NCBI GenBank assembly: GCA_012965455.1
Contig: DTSG01000168.1
Location: 1-14,027 of the forward strand
Direction of reading: 5' to 3'
Origin: Planctomycetaceae bacterium
GTDB lineage: Bacteria; Planctomycetota; Planctomycetia; Pirellulales; Pirellulaceae
DNA length: 14,027 nucleotides
Below, in pieces: positions 5,757 through 13,941 of this stretch (position 1 is the first letter of the stretch; every line of letters begins with the position of its first letter). The notes under the pieces are model-generated. The model worked only from the letters and a program-made list of their open reading frames with translations. It was not told where the DNA came from and did no database searches. The position numbers and the translations under genes are program-made.

Positions 5757-8423
5757 ATGATAACTAGGAGCAGAAGATTGAATATTAAAGGGAATAGGTT
5801 GCCGCGATTTGTAATGATGCTGATTGCAATGCTGGTATCAGTATCTGCTGTAACTGATGTTGCGCTGGCTCAGTTTGGCATTCCCGCGACTAACAAATCT
5901 ATTGTCACCGGTACGGCGAGTTTCAAAATGCTCGCGGGCTCAAAAACTGCAGGTCAACTGACCGTGCAGTTAAACATCACTGACGGTTTTCATGTGTATT
6001 CGGTAACGCAAAAGCCTGGCGGTCCGATACCCAGCAAAATTAAACTCGGCAAGAATAGTATCAATGTGCAACTTGGCACAGCAATTCCCAACTTTCCTCC
6101 TGAGCTACATGACTATGATGTGTTTCCTAATTTAGTTGTCGAAGAGCATAAAAGATCCGTGACGTGGCAGGCTTCATTACAGTTTGCTGCTGCTGTGGAA
6201 AACCCCGCGGAATTGAAATTAAATGTGAACTACAGCGGATTAGCCTGTACGGATGACCTAGGTATTTGTCAGCCGGCGGACCTAAGTCTAACAGCGGCGT
6301 ATGCAGGGGAGATTAAAACTACAGACGCGGAACCTGCAGTAGATGATTTAGAGGATCATGCAGACGAAATAAAATCAATTGGCGAGCTGATTGGCGATCC
6401 ACCGCCTGCTGGAGCGTTTGGTGGATTAGGCGATGGGTTTGGTGCTCCCGCCGGCCCTCTAGTTAGCGGCAGTGCGACTTATTTCGTTGATTTAAGATCT
6501 GGCGCGGGACAAATTCGATTTACTGTTACTGTCGTGGATGGGTATCACATTTATTCATTGGGGCAGAAGCCTGGTGGTCCGTTACCCACGCGACTAATTG
6601 TGAGCGGCAGTGAAGGAGTTGAGGTTGCTGGCGCAGTGCGCGGTGACAAGAAACCCGAAATACATCATTACGAGGTTTACGAAGATTTAGATGTCGAGGA
6701 GATCAAGGGGACGATGAATTGGTGGATTCCAATTCAAGTGGACAAGTCGCCACTAGCTTTAGGTGAACAGTTACAAGTGGTTGTTGCCCTTGATGGACTG
6801 GCGTGTACTGATGACCTCGGCACGTGCACTCCACAAAATCTGCGGATCGTTGCTGAATTAGACAGTTCACTGGGCGACGTTTTTCAGTCGTTTATGAACA
6901 CTCAGTCACAAACCCCTACGGTCGAGACGCCCGACGCGTCCGAGCCGAATGGTGAGTCGACAGATCCAACAGTTACGGTCGGGGGAACACCACCACCGAC
7001 AACACAGCGGTCATTAGCCGGAGTCTTAGCGTTTGCATTGCTCGGTGGTTTTATTTTGAACTTCATGCCGTGTGTGCTGCCCGTGATCGGATTAAAGGTG
7101 ATGTCATTTGTACAACAAGCAGGTGAATCACGGCGCCGCGTTTTCACGCTGAACCTGTGGTACGCGTTGGGCCTGATGAGCGTCTTCGTAGTGTTTGCGA
7201 CCTTAGCTTTATTCGTGGGGCTCGGTTGGGGGCAACAAAATCAGAATGATAGTTTCAACATAGTGATGGTCGCTGTTATTTTCGTGATGGCCTTGAGTTT
7301 CATCGGTGTCTGGGAAATCCCGATTCCAGGATTTGTGGGGTCCGGAAAGATCGCGGAAAAATCTGAAAAAGAAGGCCCGTTTGCCGCCTACACCAAAGGA
7401 ATCATTACGACACTGTTAGCCATTCCTTGTAGTGGCCCTGGTTTGGGGATCGCGCTTACTTATTGTGCTAAACAAATGGCCGAAAACCCCGGTACTAGCG
7501 GCATGATCAACGTGTATGCAGTATTTGTTGCTCTGGGCTTGGGCATGGCGTTTCCCTATATCGTGATTGGTGCCTTTCCGGCGTTAGTTAATTTCCTGCC
7601 TAAACCAGGTGCCTGGATGGAAACGTTTAAGGAGTTGATGGGATACATATTGTTGGGAACCGTTGTTTTCATCATGACTTACATCAGTTTCGGATTAGTT
7701 GTTCCAACGATGGCCTTCTTGTTTGCACTATGGGCGGCTTGCTGGTGGTTAGGGCGTATCCCGTTTACAGCAACTTCCGCTGCGAAGTTGCGCAGTCGCA
7801 CGTCAGCATTAGCATTTGCTGCCGTCGCCGGATGGTTTTGTTTCACACTTTTTGGCGATTACATGGAAGAGCAGTTTCAGTCACGCATCGAACAAGAGAT
7901 TGCAGCGTCGGAAGGTGATGGCAAGCTGGTGATCGACGAAGAGGGAGACAATATATATACGGCTCGGAGGTTGGAAGCACTCTTGGATTCAGGGCGATAT
8001 GTGATGGTCGACTTTACAGCCGACTGGTGCCTTACTTGTAAGACACTTGAAAAAGCAGTTCTCAAGACCGACACGGTGCAGACTGCGTTACATGAGCGGG
8101 GAGTTGTTCAAATGGTTGCCGATTGGACTAAGCTTGATACGATTATTGGGAAACAAATTGAAACGGAGATTGTGAAATTAAAAACAGGCAAGCAATTGCC
8201 GATCATCGCATTCTATTTTCCAAATGATCGCGAGAACCCGAGAACACTCGTTGCGGCTTATACTACGGCAGGCGTATTAGAGATTCTCAAGGATATTCCG
8301 GTTGCCGTGGATTCTGCTAGTAACGCCTCAACAGCTGTCGGTGGTGATCACGTCGACGACGACAATGCTGATTCAGCGTATTCGGCGCAACGCTTGAATT
8401 CCCGATTAGATTCGGGAATGTAA
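5757..8423 (+). CDS. dsbD: Thiol:disulfide interchange protein DsbD with two N-terminal redox domains
   Basis: Inner-membrane enzyme that carries electrons from cytoplasmic thioredoxin to periplasmic thiols, serving disulfide isomerisation and cytochrome c maturation. Residues 1-38 are a signal peptide ending ALA before QFG. Two DsbD-N-like domains follow (about 50-180 and 236-366). Each has a QKPGGP segment (85-90; 270-275) and a cysteine pair in GLACTDDLGxC (C164/C171; C350/C357). The membrane core (about 418-705) holds the paired cysteines C439 (NFMPCVLP) and C558 (IPCSGPGLG). A thioredoxin-like domain (about 730-850) has WCLTC at 757-761. The tail (875-887) repeats the start of that domain and stops. 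At 888 residues it is longer than E. coli DsbD because of the extra N-domain. AGGAG at 5766-5770 favours an in-frame TTG start at 5778, which would remove seven residues. Confidence 0.93.
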   Translation: MITRSRRLNIKGNRLPRFVMMLIAMLVSVSAVTDVALAQFGIPATNKSIVTGTASFKMLAGSKTAGQLTVQLNITDGFHVYSVTQKPGGPIPSKIKLGKNSINVQLGTAIPNFPPELHDYDVFPNLVVEEHKRSVTWQASLQFAAAVENPAELKLNVNYSGLACTDDLGICQPADLSLTAAYAGEIKTTDAEPAVDDLEDHADEIKSIGELIGDPPPAGAFGGLGDGFGAPAGPLVSGSATYFVDLRSGAGQIRFTVTVVDGYHIYSLGQKPGGPLPTRLIVSGSEGVEVAGAVRGDKKPEIHHYEVYEDLDVEEIKGTMNWWIPIQVDKSPLALGEQLQVVVALDGLACTDDLGTCTPQNLRIVAELDSSLGDVFQSFMNTQSQTPTVETPDASEPNGESTDPTVTVGGTPPPTTQRSLAGVLAFALLGGFILNFMPCVLPVIGLKVMSFVQQAGESRRRVFTLNLWYALGLMSVFVVFATLALFVGLGWGQQNQNDSFNIVMVAVIFVMALSFIGVWEIPIPGFVGSGKIAEKSEKEGPFAAYTKGIITTLLAIPCSGPGLGIALTYCAKQMAENPGTSGMINVYAVFVALGLGMAFPYIVIGAFPALVNFLPKPGAWMETFKELMGYILLGTVVFIMTYISFGLVVPTMAFLFALWAACWWLGRIPFTATSAAKLRSRTSALAFAAVAGWFCFTLFGDYMEEQFQSRIEQEIAASEGDGKLVIDEEGDNIYTARRLEALLDSGRYVMVDFTADWCLTCKTLEKAVLKTDTVQTALHERGVVQMVADWTKLDTIIGKQIETEIVKLKTGKQLPIIAFYFPNDRENPRTLVAAYTTAGVLEILKDIPVAVDSASNASTAVGGDHVDDDNADSAYSAQRLNSRLDSGM
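5766..5770 (+). promoter_or_regulatory. Strong Shine-Dalgarno that favours an in-frame TTG start for dsbD
   Basis: AGGAG lies inside the first codons of the ATG-started frame and exactly 7 bases before a TTG at 5778, which is in frame (residue 8). The ATG at 5757 has no comparable site before it. From the TTG the product would begin MNIKGNRLPRFVMMLIAML, still a good signal peptide with a basic n-region. Confidence 0.5.
8398..8419 (+). terminator. Hairpin across the end of dsbD, weak terminator candidate
   Basis: Perfect 8-bp arms (attcccga and tcgggaat) flank a 6-base loop and end just before the dsbD stop codon. T-rich stretches (tttt at 8430-8433 and ttttt near 8438-8442) follow, but not immediately, so intrinsic termination would be weak. 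The stem lies in the codons of the truncated tail repeat. Confidence 0.3.
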
Positions 8424-8473
8424 TATTCGTTTTGAGGTTTTTAAACACTAATTTACACCGATGGACAAATTCG

Positions 8474-8490
8474 ATTGGTAATATACCAAT
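8474..8490. promoter_or_regulatory. Perfect inverted repeat between dsbD and purM
   Basis: attggta and taccaat are exact reverse complements separated by three bases (ata). It is AT-rich, lies about 100 bases before purM and has no T tract after it, so an operator is more likely than a terminator. The rest of the 166-bp gap shows no gene and no convincing promoter. Confidence 0.3.
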
Positions 8491-8589
8491 CTGCTAGCTC
8501 TAGTCTCCTCCCACGAGATTCAAAGAGTTGCTAGAATGACGTTTCCGATATTCATCAAAACGACGTGAGCAATTCAAGGAACTCAGTAC

Positions 8590-9651
8590 ATGGCGAAAGC
8601 CACCTACAAGGACGCGGGAGTTGATCTCGAGGTTTATGCGGAGTCGATGGCCCGCTTGCCAAAGTTGATGCAGCGCACCTACTCACCCCGAGTCATGCGG
8701 CTCGATGGCGGCTTTGCCGGGTTGTTTCAAGTTGATTTTGACAATGGCCTGTTCGCGCGATCCTACAAAAACCCCGTGCTCGTTTCAGGCACTGACGGTG
8801 TGGGCACGAAGCTAAAATTGGCTCAAATGACCGGCAAGCATGACACGGTTGGCATTGATCTGGTGGCAATGTGTGTCAACGACATTATTTGTTGTGGTGC
8901 CGAACCGTTGTTCTTTCTCGATTACGTGGCGATGAGTCACGACGACCCAGAGCAGCTTGAGCAGATTGTGCAGGGGATCAGTGACGGTTGTGTCGATGCA
9001 GATTGTGCTTTACTTGCTGGCGAAACAGCGATTATGCCAGATCTCTATCAACCAGGCGATTATGACTTAGCGGGTTTTTGTGTCGGTATTGTTGAAAAAG
9101 ACCAATTGATTGACGGTAAAACAATCGCCACAGATGACGTTGTTATCGGCGTGGAGTCCAACGGGGTGCATTCCAATGGCTTCAGCCTCGTGCGCAAAGT
9201 TGTATTTGAAATTGCTGGGCTCAGTATCGATGATCATGTGGAATCACTGGGAATGACTGTTGGTGAAGTTTTGCAGCGTCCCACAAAAATCTACGCTCGC
9301 GCTTTGCAGAAGATCCTGACCCACTATAAAGTTAAAAACGTGGTACACGGCATTGCCCATATTACTGGGGGCGGCTTGTTGGAGAACCTTCAACGGATAT
9401 TACCTGCTAATGTTACAGCGACGATCCAGCGGGACAGTTGGGATGTCTTGCCTGTATTCGATTGGATTCGTGATTTAGGTGAGATCGAAGAAGACGAGAT
9501 GGATCGCGTGTTCAATCGCGGGTGTGGTTTGGTGTTGGTCGTGAGTCCCTATTACGCCGGCAAAATTCAAAAAATGCTTGCTGACAGTGATTTGAAGAGT
9601 TGGGTGATCGGTTCGATTCAGGCGGGTGAAGGTAAAGCCGTCTGGCAGTAG
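8590..9651 (+). CDS. purM: Phosphoribosylformylglycinamidine cyclo-ligase (AIR synthetase)
   Basis: Cytosolic enzyme of de novo purine synthesis: it closes the imidazole ring of formylglycinamidine ribonucleotide using ATP to give aminoimidazole ribonucleotide. At 353 residues it is near the family length. Diagnostic segments appear in order: TYKDAGVD at the N-terminus, LVSGTDGVGTKLKLA at about 64-78, GIDLVAMCVNDI, AGETAIMPDLY, GVESNGVHSNGFSLVRK, and AHITGGGLLENLQRILP in the C-terminal domain. AAGGA at 8576-8580 with a 9-base spacer supports the ATG. Flanking gaps of 166 and 164 bp and unrelated neighbours suggest its own transcription unit, with no other pur gene in the window. After the stop there is a six-T run at about 9680-9685, without a convincing stem before it. 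Confidence 0.97.
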   Translation: MAKATYKDAGVDLEVYAESMARLPKLMQRTYSPRVMRLDGGFAGLFQVDFDNGLFARSYKNPVLVSGTDGVGTKLKLAQMTGKHDTVGIDLVAMCVNDIICCGAEPLFFLDYVAMSHDDPEQLEQIVQGISDGCVDADCALLAGETAIMPDLYQPGDYDLAGFCVGIVEKDQLIDGKTIATDDVVIGVESNGVHSNGFSLVRKVVFEIAGLSIDDHVESLGMTVGEVLQRPTKIYARALQKILTHYKVKNVVHGIAHITGGGLLENLQRILPANVTATIQRDSWDVLPVFDWIRDLGEIEEDEMDRVFNRGCGLVLVVSPYYAGKIQKMLADSDLKSWVIGSIQAGEGKAVWQ

Positions 9652-9815
9652 TGGTTATCTAACGACCAGACGCACGTCATTTTTTGTATGATGGATTGCG
9701 AGGAGTTTGTAAAAAATATTTGTTTTTGTTAAATGTTAACGACAACAATACTGCCGACGAGAATGCACCGTTGAAAAAAGTTTGAAGAACCGTTATTCGC
9801 AGGAATAATCGCTAA

Positions 9816-11975
9816 ATGAAGTGGATCAGTTTACGCATTACCGAATTGTGCTGCCCCGAAGAAGTGCTGTTGATACGCAGCGAGCTTGAGGGATCTGCCG
9901 GTATCGGTGGGCTAGAATTTGATGTTTTTAGTCGCCGATTGAATGTCCAGCACGATGATACGATTGTGTCGATCAAGGGGCTGATACGGCGACTCGACGC
10001 GATTGGAATGACAGCCAGTCCATGGCGTGAAGTACGACACGGCGCTACTTTCCGTACTCGAAACGACATTATCCGCACCGTCACCACATGGTTATCTGGA
10101 TTAGCACTACTAGCAGGTATCATTTTACACGCCGTGGCGTTTATCCCTCATAAGGGATACATCGATTGGATTACCGCAGATGTCACTCTCTTTACTCAGG
10201 TGTTTTACGGTCTGAGCATTGCCTTGGGGCTGATTTGGATTTTGCCCAAATCGTGGCGAGCGATTGTGCGTGGTTGCCCCGACATGAACTTGTTGATGTT
10301 CGTAGCGGTAATTGGTGCGTTGGTGTTAGGCGAGTGGTTCGAGGCGACGATGGTTGTTTTTCTGTTCGCCGTTTCTAATGGCCTGGAGCAATGGAGCATG
10401 CATCGAGCTTTGGTTGCGATGCAGACACACGTATTGCAATCGCCCTTAATAGCGAGATGTTTGGAATCGGGACATGCCCAAGCGGTTGAGGTCGCGGTCG
10501 AACAAGTTGAAATTGGAACGTTGGTTGAAGTCTGGGCTGGCGAAATGATTCCGCTTGATGGAAAAGTTACCAGTGGGGAAACATATATCAACGAAGCATC
10601 GTTGACCGGCGAGTCGTTACCGGTTACGCGACGAGTGGGCGACAGCGTATTTGCTGGAACCACAAATATTGAAAGTACTATGCAAATCCGCACGACGCGA
10701 CGTGTCAGCGACTCGACTCTTGCACGCACGATGAGTATGGCGAGTCAAGCGAGGTTGAAGCAAGCACCGATACAACGCTGGGTTGATAAGTTCTCATTCT
10801 ATTACACGCCGGTGGTCATGTTGATTGCCTTGCTGTTGATGGTGATTCCTCCATTTATTCTTGGTGAGGCATTTGATGAGTGGTTCAAGATATCTTTGGT
10901 AGCATTGGTCGTGGCGTGTCCTTGTGCCTTGGTGATTTCGACGCCAGTCGCTGTGGTTGTGGCAATGACCGAGTGTTTGCGACGTGGTGTTATTGTTCGT
11001 GGCGGTCAGTTTTTGGAAGCGATGGCCTCGATTGACGCTGTTTGCTTGGACAAGACAGGGACGTTGACTGAGGGAAGTCCAGTGTGTGAGGGTGTTTGGA
11101 CTGCTCCTGATGTAAGCCAAGAAGATTTGCTAGGGTATGCCGCGGCGCTCGAATCGCAGAGTTTGCATCCATTGGGTAAAGCAATTGTTGAGTATGCTAC
11201 AGCCCTGGGAATCACGCCGTTGTCGATAGAACATTCCGAATCGATTATCGGGTGTGGTGTTCAAGGAACGGTTAATGGCACCGCGGCATGGATCGGAAGC
11301 CTGCGGTGGGCGCGACAAATGTTGGGTCAAAGCGGCCTCGTCAATCCATTGGTGGATGAAACCGACACGGCTGGTGTGACAACGGTCGTGGTAGGGCAGG
11401 GGACGACGTTGTTGGGAATGATCGCAATTATGGATCCTCTGAAAGCGGGTGCTGTTGAGGCGATAGAGGATTTGCGATCATTGGGAGTACGGCAGATTGT
11501 TATTCTAAGCGGTGACGAACAACCGACGGTCGATTTTATTGGTGATCAGCTTGGGGTGACTCAGCGGCACGGTGCGTTATTGCCGGCACAAAAGTTGGAG
11601 ATGGTTGAGGAATTGAGCGGCGGACACCGTGTGGCGGTGGTTGGCGACGGAATCAATGATGCCCCTGCGCTGGCTCGGGCACAGGTGGGGATCGCCATGG
11701 GAGCGTTGGGAGTGGATGTTGTGTTGGAATCTGCTGATGTCACGCTGATGAGAAATGATATACAACAAGTGCCTTGGTTGATTCGTTACGCGAGGAGAAT
11801 GAAACGGATTATACGCAACAATATACTATTTGCGTTGGCGTTGAAAATCGTCGTATTAGGATTAGCGGTGTGTGGTTACGCTTATCTGTGGCTGGCTGTA
11901 ATTGCCGATACGGGGGCGACGCTGTTGGTAGTATTGAATGCTCTGCGGCTGCTGGGCTCAATAGATCGAGATTGA
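9816..11975 (+). CDS. Heavy-metal P1B-type ATPase, Zn/Cd/Pb exporter type
   Basis: Inner-membrane ATP-driven metal efflux pump, 719 residues. A short N-terminal ferredoxin-like metal domain has ELCCPEE (C12/C13) in place of the usual GMDCxxC. Membrane helices follow from about 88. The actuator loop has TGES at 264-267 and the metal site CPC is at 368-370. The phosphorylation motif DKTGT is at 412-416, the class-typical HP dipeptide at 451-452 and GDGIND at 610-615. In the last two helices K677 and D698 match the Lys and Asp that, with CPC, mark the P1B-2 (ZntA/CadA) group, so Zn, Cd or Pb rather than Cu is predicted. AGGA sits 11 bases before the ATG. A GTTAA-atg-TTAAC inverted repeat lies upstream at 9728-9740. 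The next gene starts 3 bp after the stop. Confidence 0.95.
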   Translation: MKWISLRITELCCPEEVLLIRSELEGSAGIGGLEFDVFSRRLNVQHDDTIVSIKGLIRRLDAIGMTASPWREVRHGATFRTRNDIIRTVTTWLSGLALLAGIILHAVAFIPHKGYIDWITADVTLFTQVFYGLSIALGLIWILPKSWRAIVRGCPDMNLLMFVAVIGALVLGEWFEATMVVFLFAVSNGLEQWSMHRALVAMQTHVLQSPLIARCLESGHAQAVEVAVEQVEIGTLVEVWAGEMIPLDGKVTSGETYINEASLTGESLPVTRRVGDSVFAGTTNIESTMQIRTTRRVSDSTLARTMSMASQARLKQAPIQRWVDKFSFYYTPVVMLIALLLMVIPPFILGEAFDEWFKISLVALVVACPCALVISTPVAVVVAMTECLRRGVIVRGGQFLEAMASIDAVCLDKTGTLTEGSPVCEGVWTAPDVSQEDLLGYAAALESQSLHPLGKAIVEYATALGITPLSIEHSESIIGCGVQGTVNGTAAWIGSLRWARQMLGQSGLVNPLVDETDTAGVTTVVVGQGTTLLGMIAIMDPLKAGAVEAIEDLRSLGVRQIVILSGDEQPTVDFIGDQLGVTQRHGALLPAQKLEMVEELSGGHRVAVVGDGINDAPALARAQVGIAMGALGVDVVLESADVTLMRNDIQQVPWLIRYARRMKRIIRNNILFALALKIVVLGLAVCGYAYLWLAVIADTGATLLVVLNALRLLGSIDRD

Positions 11976-11978
11976 TCA

Positions 11979-12491
11979 ATGAATGAAATCATAGAGCCAC
12001 ACCCGGCTACGCTGCCGTTGGATGACTTGTTAAGTCAGTGTAAATCACGCAGGCAACGTCGCAGCGGGCCAGGGGGACAGCATCGTAATAAAGTTGAAAC
12101 GGCTGTCGTGTACACTCATATTCCAACAGGTGTGTCAGCCATGGCGAGTGAGCGGCGTGTCCAAGAGGAAAATCGGAAACAGGCTTTGTTTCGATTGCGT
12201 GTACGATTGGCCTTGGAGGTACGGTGCCCTGCTCGTTGCAACCTAAGTGCATGTTGGAAGGAGCGAGTGCAGGCTCAACGGATCACGATTAGCAAACATC
12301 ACAACGATTTTCCGGCGATGTTGAGTGAAGCTCTTGATTACATTATGCAAGAGCAGGGGGACTTGCAGGGTTTTGGCGACCTTGCAGGTTGCTCCAAGTC
12401 TCAGTTGGTGAAGTTTTTCAAATTAGACCCAAATTCTTTACAATGCGTCAACGATCTTCGCCACCAGCATGGCCATCATACATTGCGGTAA
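11979..12491 (+). CDS. Release-factor-like GGQ-domain protein (putative ribosome rescue)
   Basis: A 170-residue protein consisting of an RF-1-type catalytic domain without the codon-reading domains of RF1/RF2. The hallmark is RRSGPGGQHRNKVETAV, with GGQ at 32-34, whose Gln positions water to hydrolyse peptidyl-tRNA in the ribosome. It resembles ArfB and the mitochondrial C12orf65-type factors, which free stalled ribosomes. Unlike ArfB it does not end in a long Lys/Arg-rich tail; instead there is an extra segment (about 115-170) with SKSQLVKFFKLDPNSLQ, probably folded. It begins 3 bp after the metal ATPase stop, so translation may be coupled, although the functions look unrelated. A hairpin follows within five bases of its stop. 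Rescue activity is inferred from the domain, not shown. Confidence 0.88.
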   Translation: MNEIIEPHPATLPLDDLLSQCKSRRQRRSGPGGQHRNKVETAVVYTHIPTGVSAMASERRVQEENRKQALFRLRVRLALEVRCPARCNLSACWKERVQAQRITISKHHNDFPAMLSEALDYIMQEQGDLQGFGDLAGCSKSQLVKFFKLDPNSLQCVNDLRHQHGHHTLR

Positions 12492-12495
12492 GAGG

Positions 12496-12522
12496 GATAA
12501 AGGTGGCACCGCCCCATTTATC
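12496..12522 (+). terminator. Bulged hairpin right after the GGQ-protein stop
   Basis: Arms gataaa/tttatc (12496-12501; 12517-12522) continue inward as gg/cc and ggc/gcc around an acc loop, with a single-base bulge on each side, about 11 pairs in all. It starts 4 bases after the stop codon. The following sequence is only mildly T-rich, so it may stop transcription weakly or protect the 3' end of the transcript. Confidence 0.45.
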
Positions 12523-12567
12523 AATAACTCTTCTATCTGCCCCACTCAGCTAGGTATCGACGTGCTA

Positions 12568-12585
12568 GAAAACTAAGAAAACTAA
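12568..12585 (+). repeat. Two tandem copies of gaaaactaa
   Basis: The 9-mer gaaaactaa occurs twice back to back in the 184-bp gap before the cyclase gene, followed by gg. A tacaat that could serve as a -10 box lies at 12621-12626, without a good -35 at the right distance. The tandem 9-mers could be a regulator site, or chance in A-rich DNA. Confidence 0.3.
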
Positions 12586-12675
12586 GGATTGCCGCCTTCA
12601 AGATGCGTAGGTGGGCGCGGTACAATGAAACGCACATCCATAGAATAAAACCTCTACGAATAGTGAGAAATACCC

Positions 12676-13842
12676 GTGGCTTCCGATCAAATTGATGTTG
12701 AATTCGTCGTACCGCAGACTCATCGTTTGCGATTTACCACGGATGTTTTTGGGGCAGACCGTGACGTTTTGGCCGCAGTGTTAGAATCGTCTGACGGTCA
12801 AGCAGTCCGCGTTCAATTTTGGGTCGATCAGCATCTGGCTGATGCTACCCCGGATTTGCTCGACAAAATAAATCGCTTTATTGATAGTAACGCCGACCGT
12901 ATTAAACGTGTGGGCAGCGTTCAATTCGTGCCAGGTGGAGAGGACGTTAAGAACGACGTGCATGTCATTGAGCGGATGTTGAAAGTGTTCAATGCCGGAG
13001 ATTTGGATCGCCGCAGTTATGTGATTGCTATTGGTGGCGGCGCCGTGTTAGATGCGGTAGGGTTTGCTACCGCGATCGCGCATCGGGGATTACGATTGGT
13101 GCGATTGCCGACGACGACGTTGGCTCAAGGTGATTCAGGTGTCGGCGTGAAAAACGGTACGAACTTGTTCCAAAAGAAGAATTGGATGGGAGCGTTTGCT
13201 GTGCCGTGGGCCGTAATCAATGATGCCGAGTTATTAACGACATTGTCGAATCGAGACTTCATCAGTGGGTTTTCCGAAGCCGTAAAAGTTTCGTTACTCA
13301 AAGACCCAGCACAGTTTGAAAAGATCTGCAATGATGCGGTCAAAATTCGCGAGCGTAATATGGAAGTCGCGTTGCCGGTTATCAAGGAATCAGCAAAGAT
13401 GCACTTAGACCATATAACCCAGGGCGGCGATCCGTATGAAGCTTTGGAAGCGCGGCCGTTAGATTACGGTCATTGGTCGGCGCATAAAATGGAAGTCATG
13501 AGTGGCTTTGCCTTGCGTCATGGCGAAGCAGTTGCCATTGGCGTGGCCATTGACACCGTATATTCATCGTTGGTGCACGGGTTAGATCCTAGCGTACCGG
13601 AAAAGGTCCTCAAATGCCTGACGGACTTAGGATTCACTTTGACCGATGGTTCATTGACGGACATGGAGACGTTGTTTTGTGGCCTAGAAGAATTCAGGCA
13701 GCATCTTGGCGGTCGCCTGACGTTAACCATGTTACGCAACATCGGCGACGCGATTGATGTGCATCAGGTACAACGTGACCAAATGGTTGAGGCGATCGAG
13801 TACGTGATGCGTTACGCCAACGTTCAGTCACATTTAGCGTAA
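12676..13842 (+). CDS. eboD: EboD-like 3-dehydroquinate-synthase / sugar-phosphate cyclase family protein
   Basis: NAD- and metal-dependent cyclase-fold protein, 388 residues. The NAD-binding signature is IGGGAVLDAVGF at 119-130. LPTTTLAQGDSGVGVKNGTN follows at 144-163, with D153 and K159 at conserved active-site positions; GVGVKNG is typical of EboD rather than AroB (VGGKTG). Likely metal ligands are E201 (FSEAVKVSL), H266 (DYGHWSAH) and H282 (RHGEAVAIG), with H270 as the second active-site His. EboD belongs to the ebo cluster, linked in cyanobacteria to scytonemin export and in other bacteria to an unknown product. The GTG at 12676 is the best start seen, though the ribosome site is weak. 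No other ebo gene (EboC prenyltransferase, EboA, EboE, EboF) is in the window, but the window ends 185 bp later. It is not expected to be the main AroB. Confidence 0.85.
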   Translation: MASDQIDVEFVVPQTHRLRFTTDVFGADRDVLAAVLESSDGQAVRVQFWVDQHLADATPDLLDKINRFIDSNADRIKRVGSVQFVPGGEDVKNDVHVIERMLKVFNAGDLDRRSYVIAIGGGAVLDAVGFATAIAHRGLRLVRLPTTTLAQGDSGVGVKNGTNLFQKKNWMGAFAVPWAVINDAELLTTLSNRDFISGFSEAVKVSLLKDPAQFEKICNDAVKIRERNMEVALPVIKESAKMHLDHITQGGDPYEALEARPLDYGHWSAHKMEVMSGFALRHGEAVAIGVAIDTVYSSLVHGLDPSVPEKVLKCLTDLGFTLTDGSLTDMETLFCGLEEFRQHLGGRLTLTMLRNIGDAIDVHQVQRDQMVEAIEYVMRYANVQSHLA

Positions 13843-13860
13843 ACGGGTTTGCAAAATGCG

Positions 13861-13941
13861 ATTGTAGGGGCAGTCCCCCTGTGGCTGCCCGCGGCGGTGA
13901 TTACGTGCGGTGCTTTTTCTTAGCCACGAATGACCACGAAT
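13861..13941. repeat. Hairpin plus direct repeats, candidate dispersed repeat element
   Basis: After the cyclase gene, gggcag (13868-13873) pairs with ctgccc (13885-13890). An alternative nested pairing is agggg (13866-13870) with cccct (13876-13880). Further on, ccacgaat occurs twice with a two-base spacer (13924-13931; 13934-13941). GTAGGGGCAG and CCACGAATxxCCACGAAT blocks resemble short dispersed repeats found in many environmental genomes. The whole stretch from 13843 to 14027 has no supported gene. Confidence 0.45.

Noticed and set aside
9652..9815. Promoter or terminator in the purM-ATPase gap (six-T run, TTGTAA, GTTAA-atg-TTAAC)
   Set aside because: No -35/-10 pair with good spacing and no GC-rich stem before the T run; only the short inverted repeat at 9728-9740 is noted in the ATPase entry.
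10205..10729. Minus-strand ORF of 174 codons opposite the metal ATPase
   Set aside because: Shadow of the conserved ATPase reading frame, with no domain signature.
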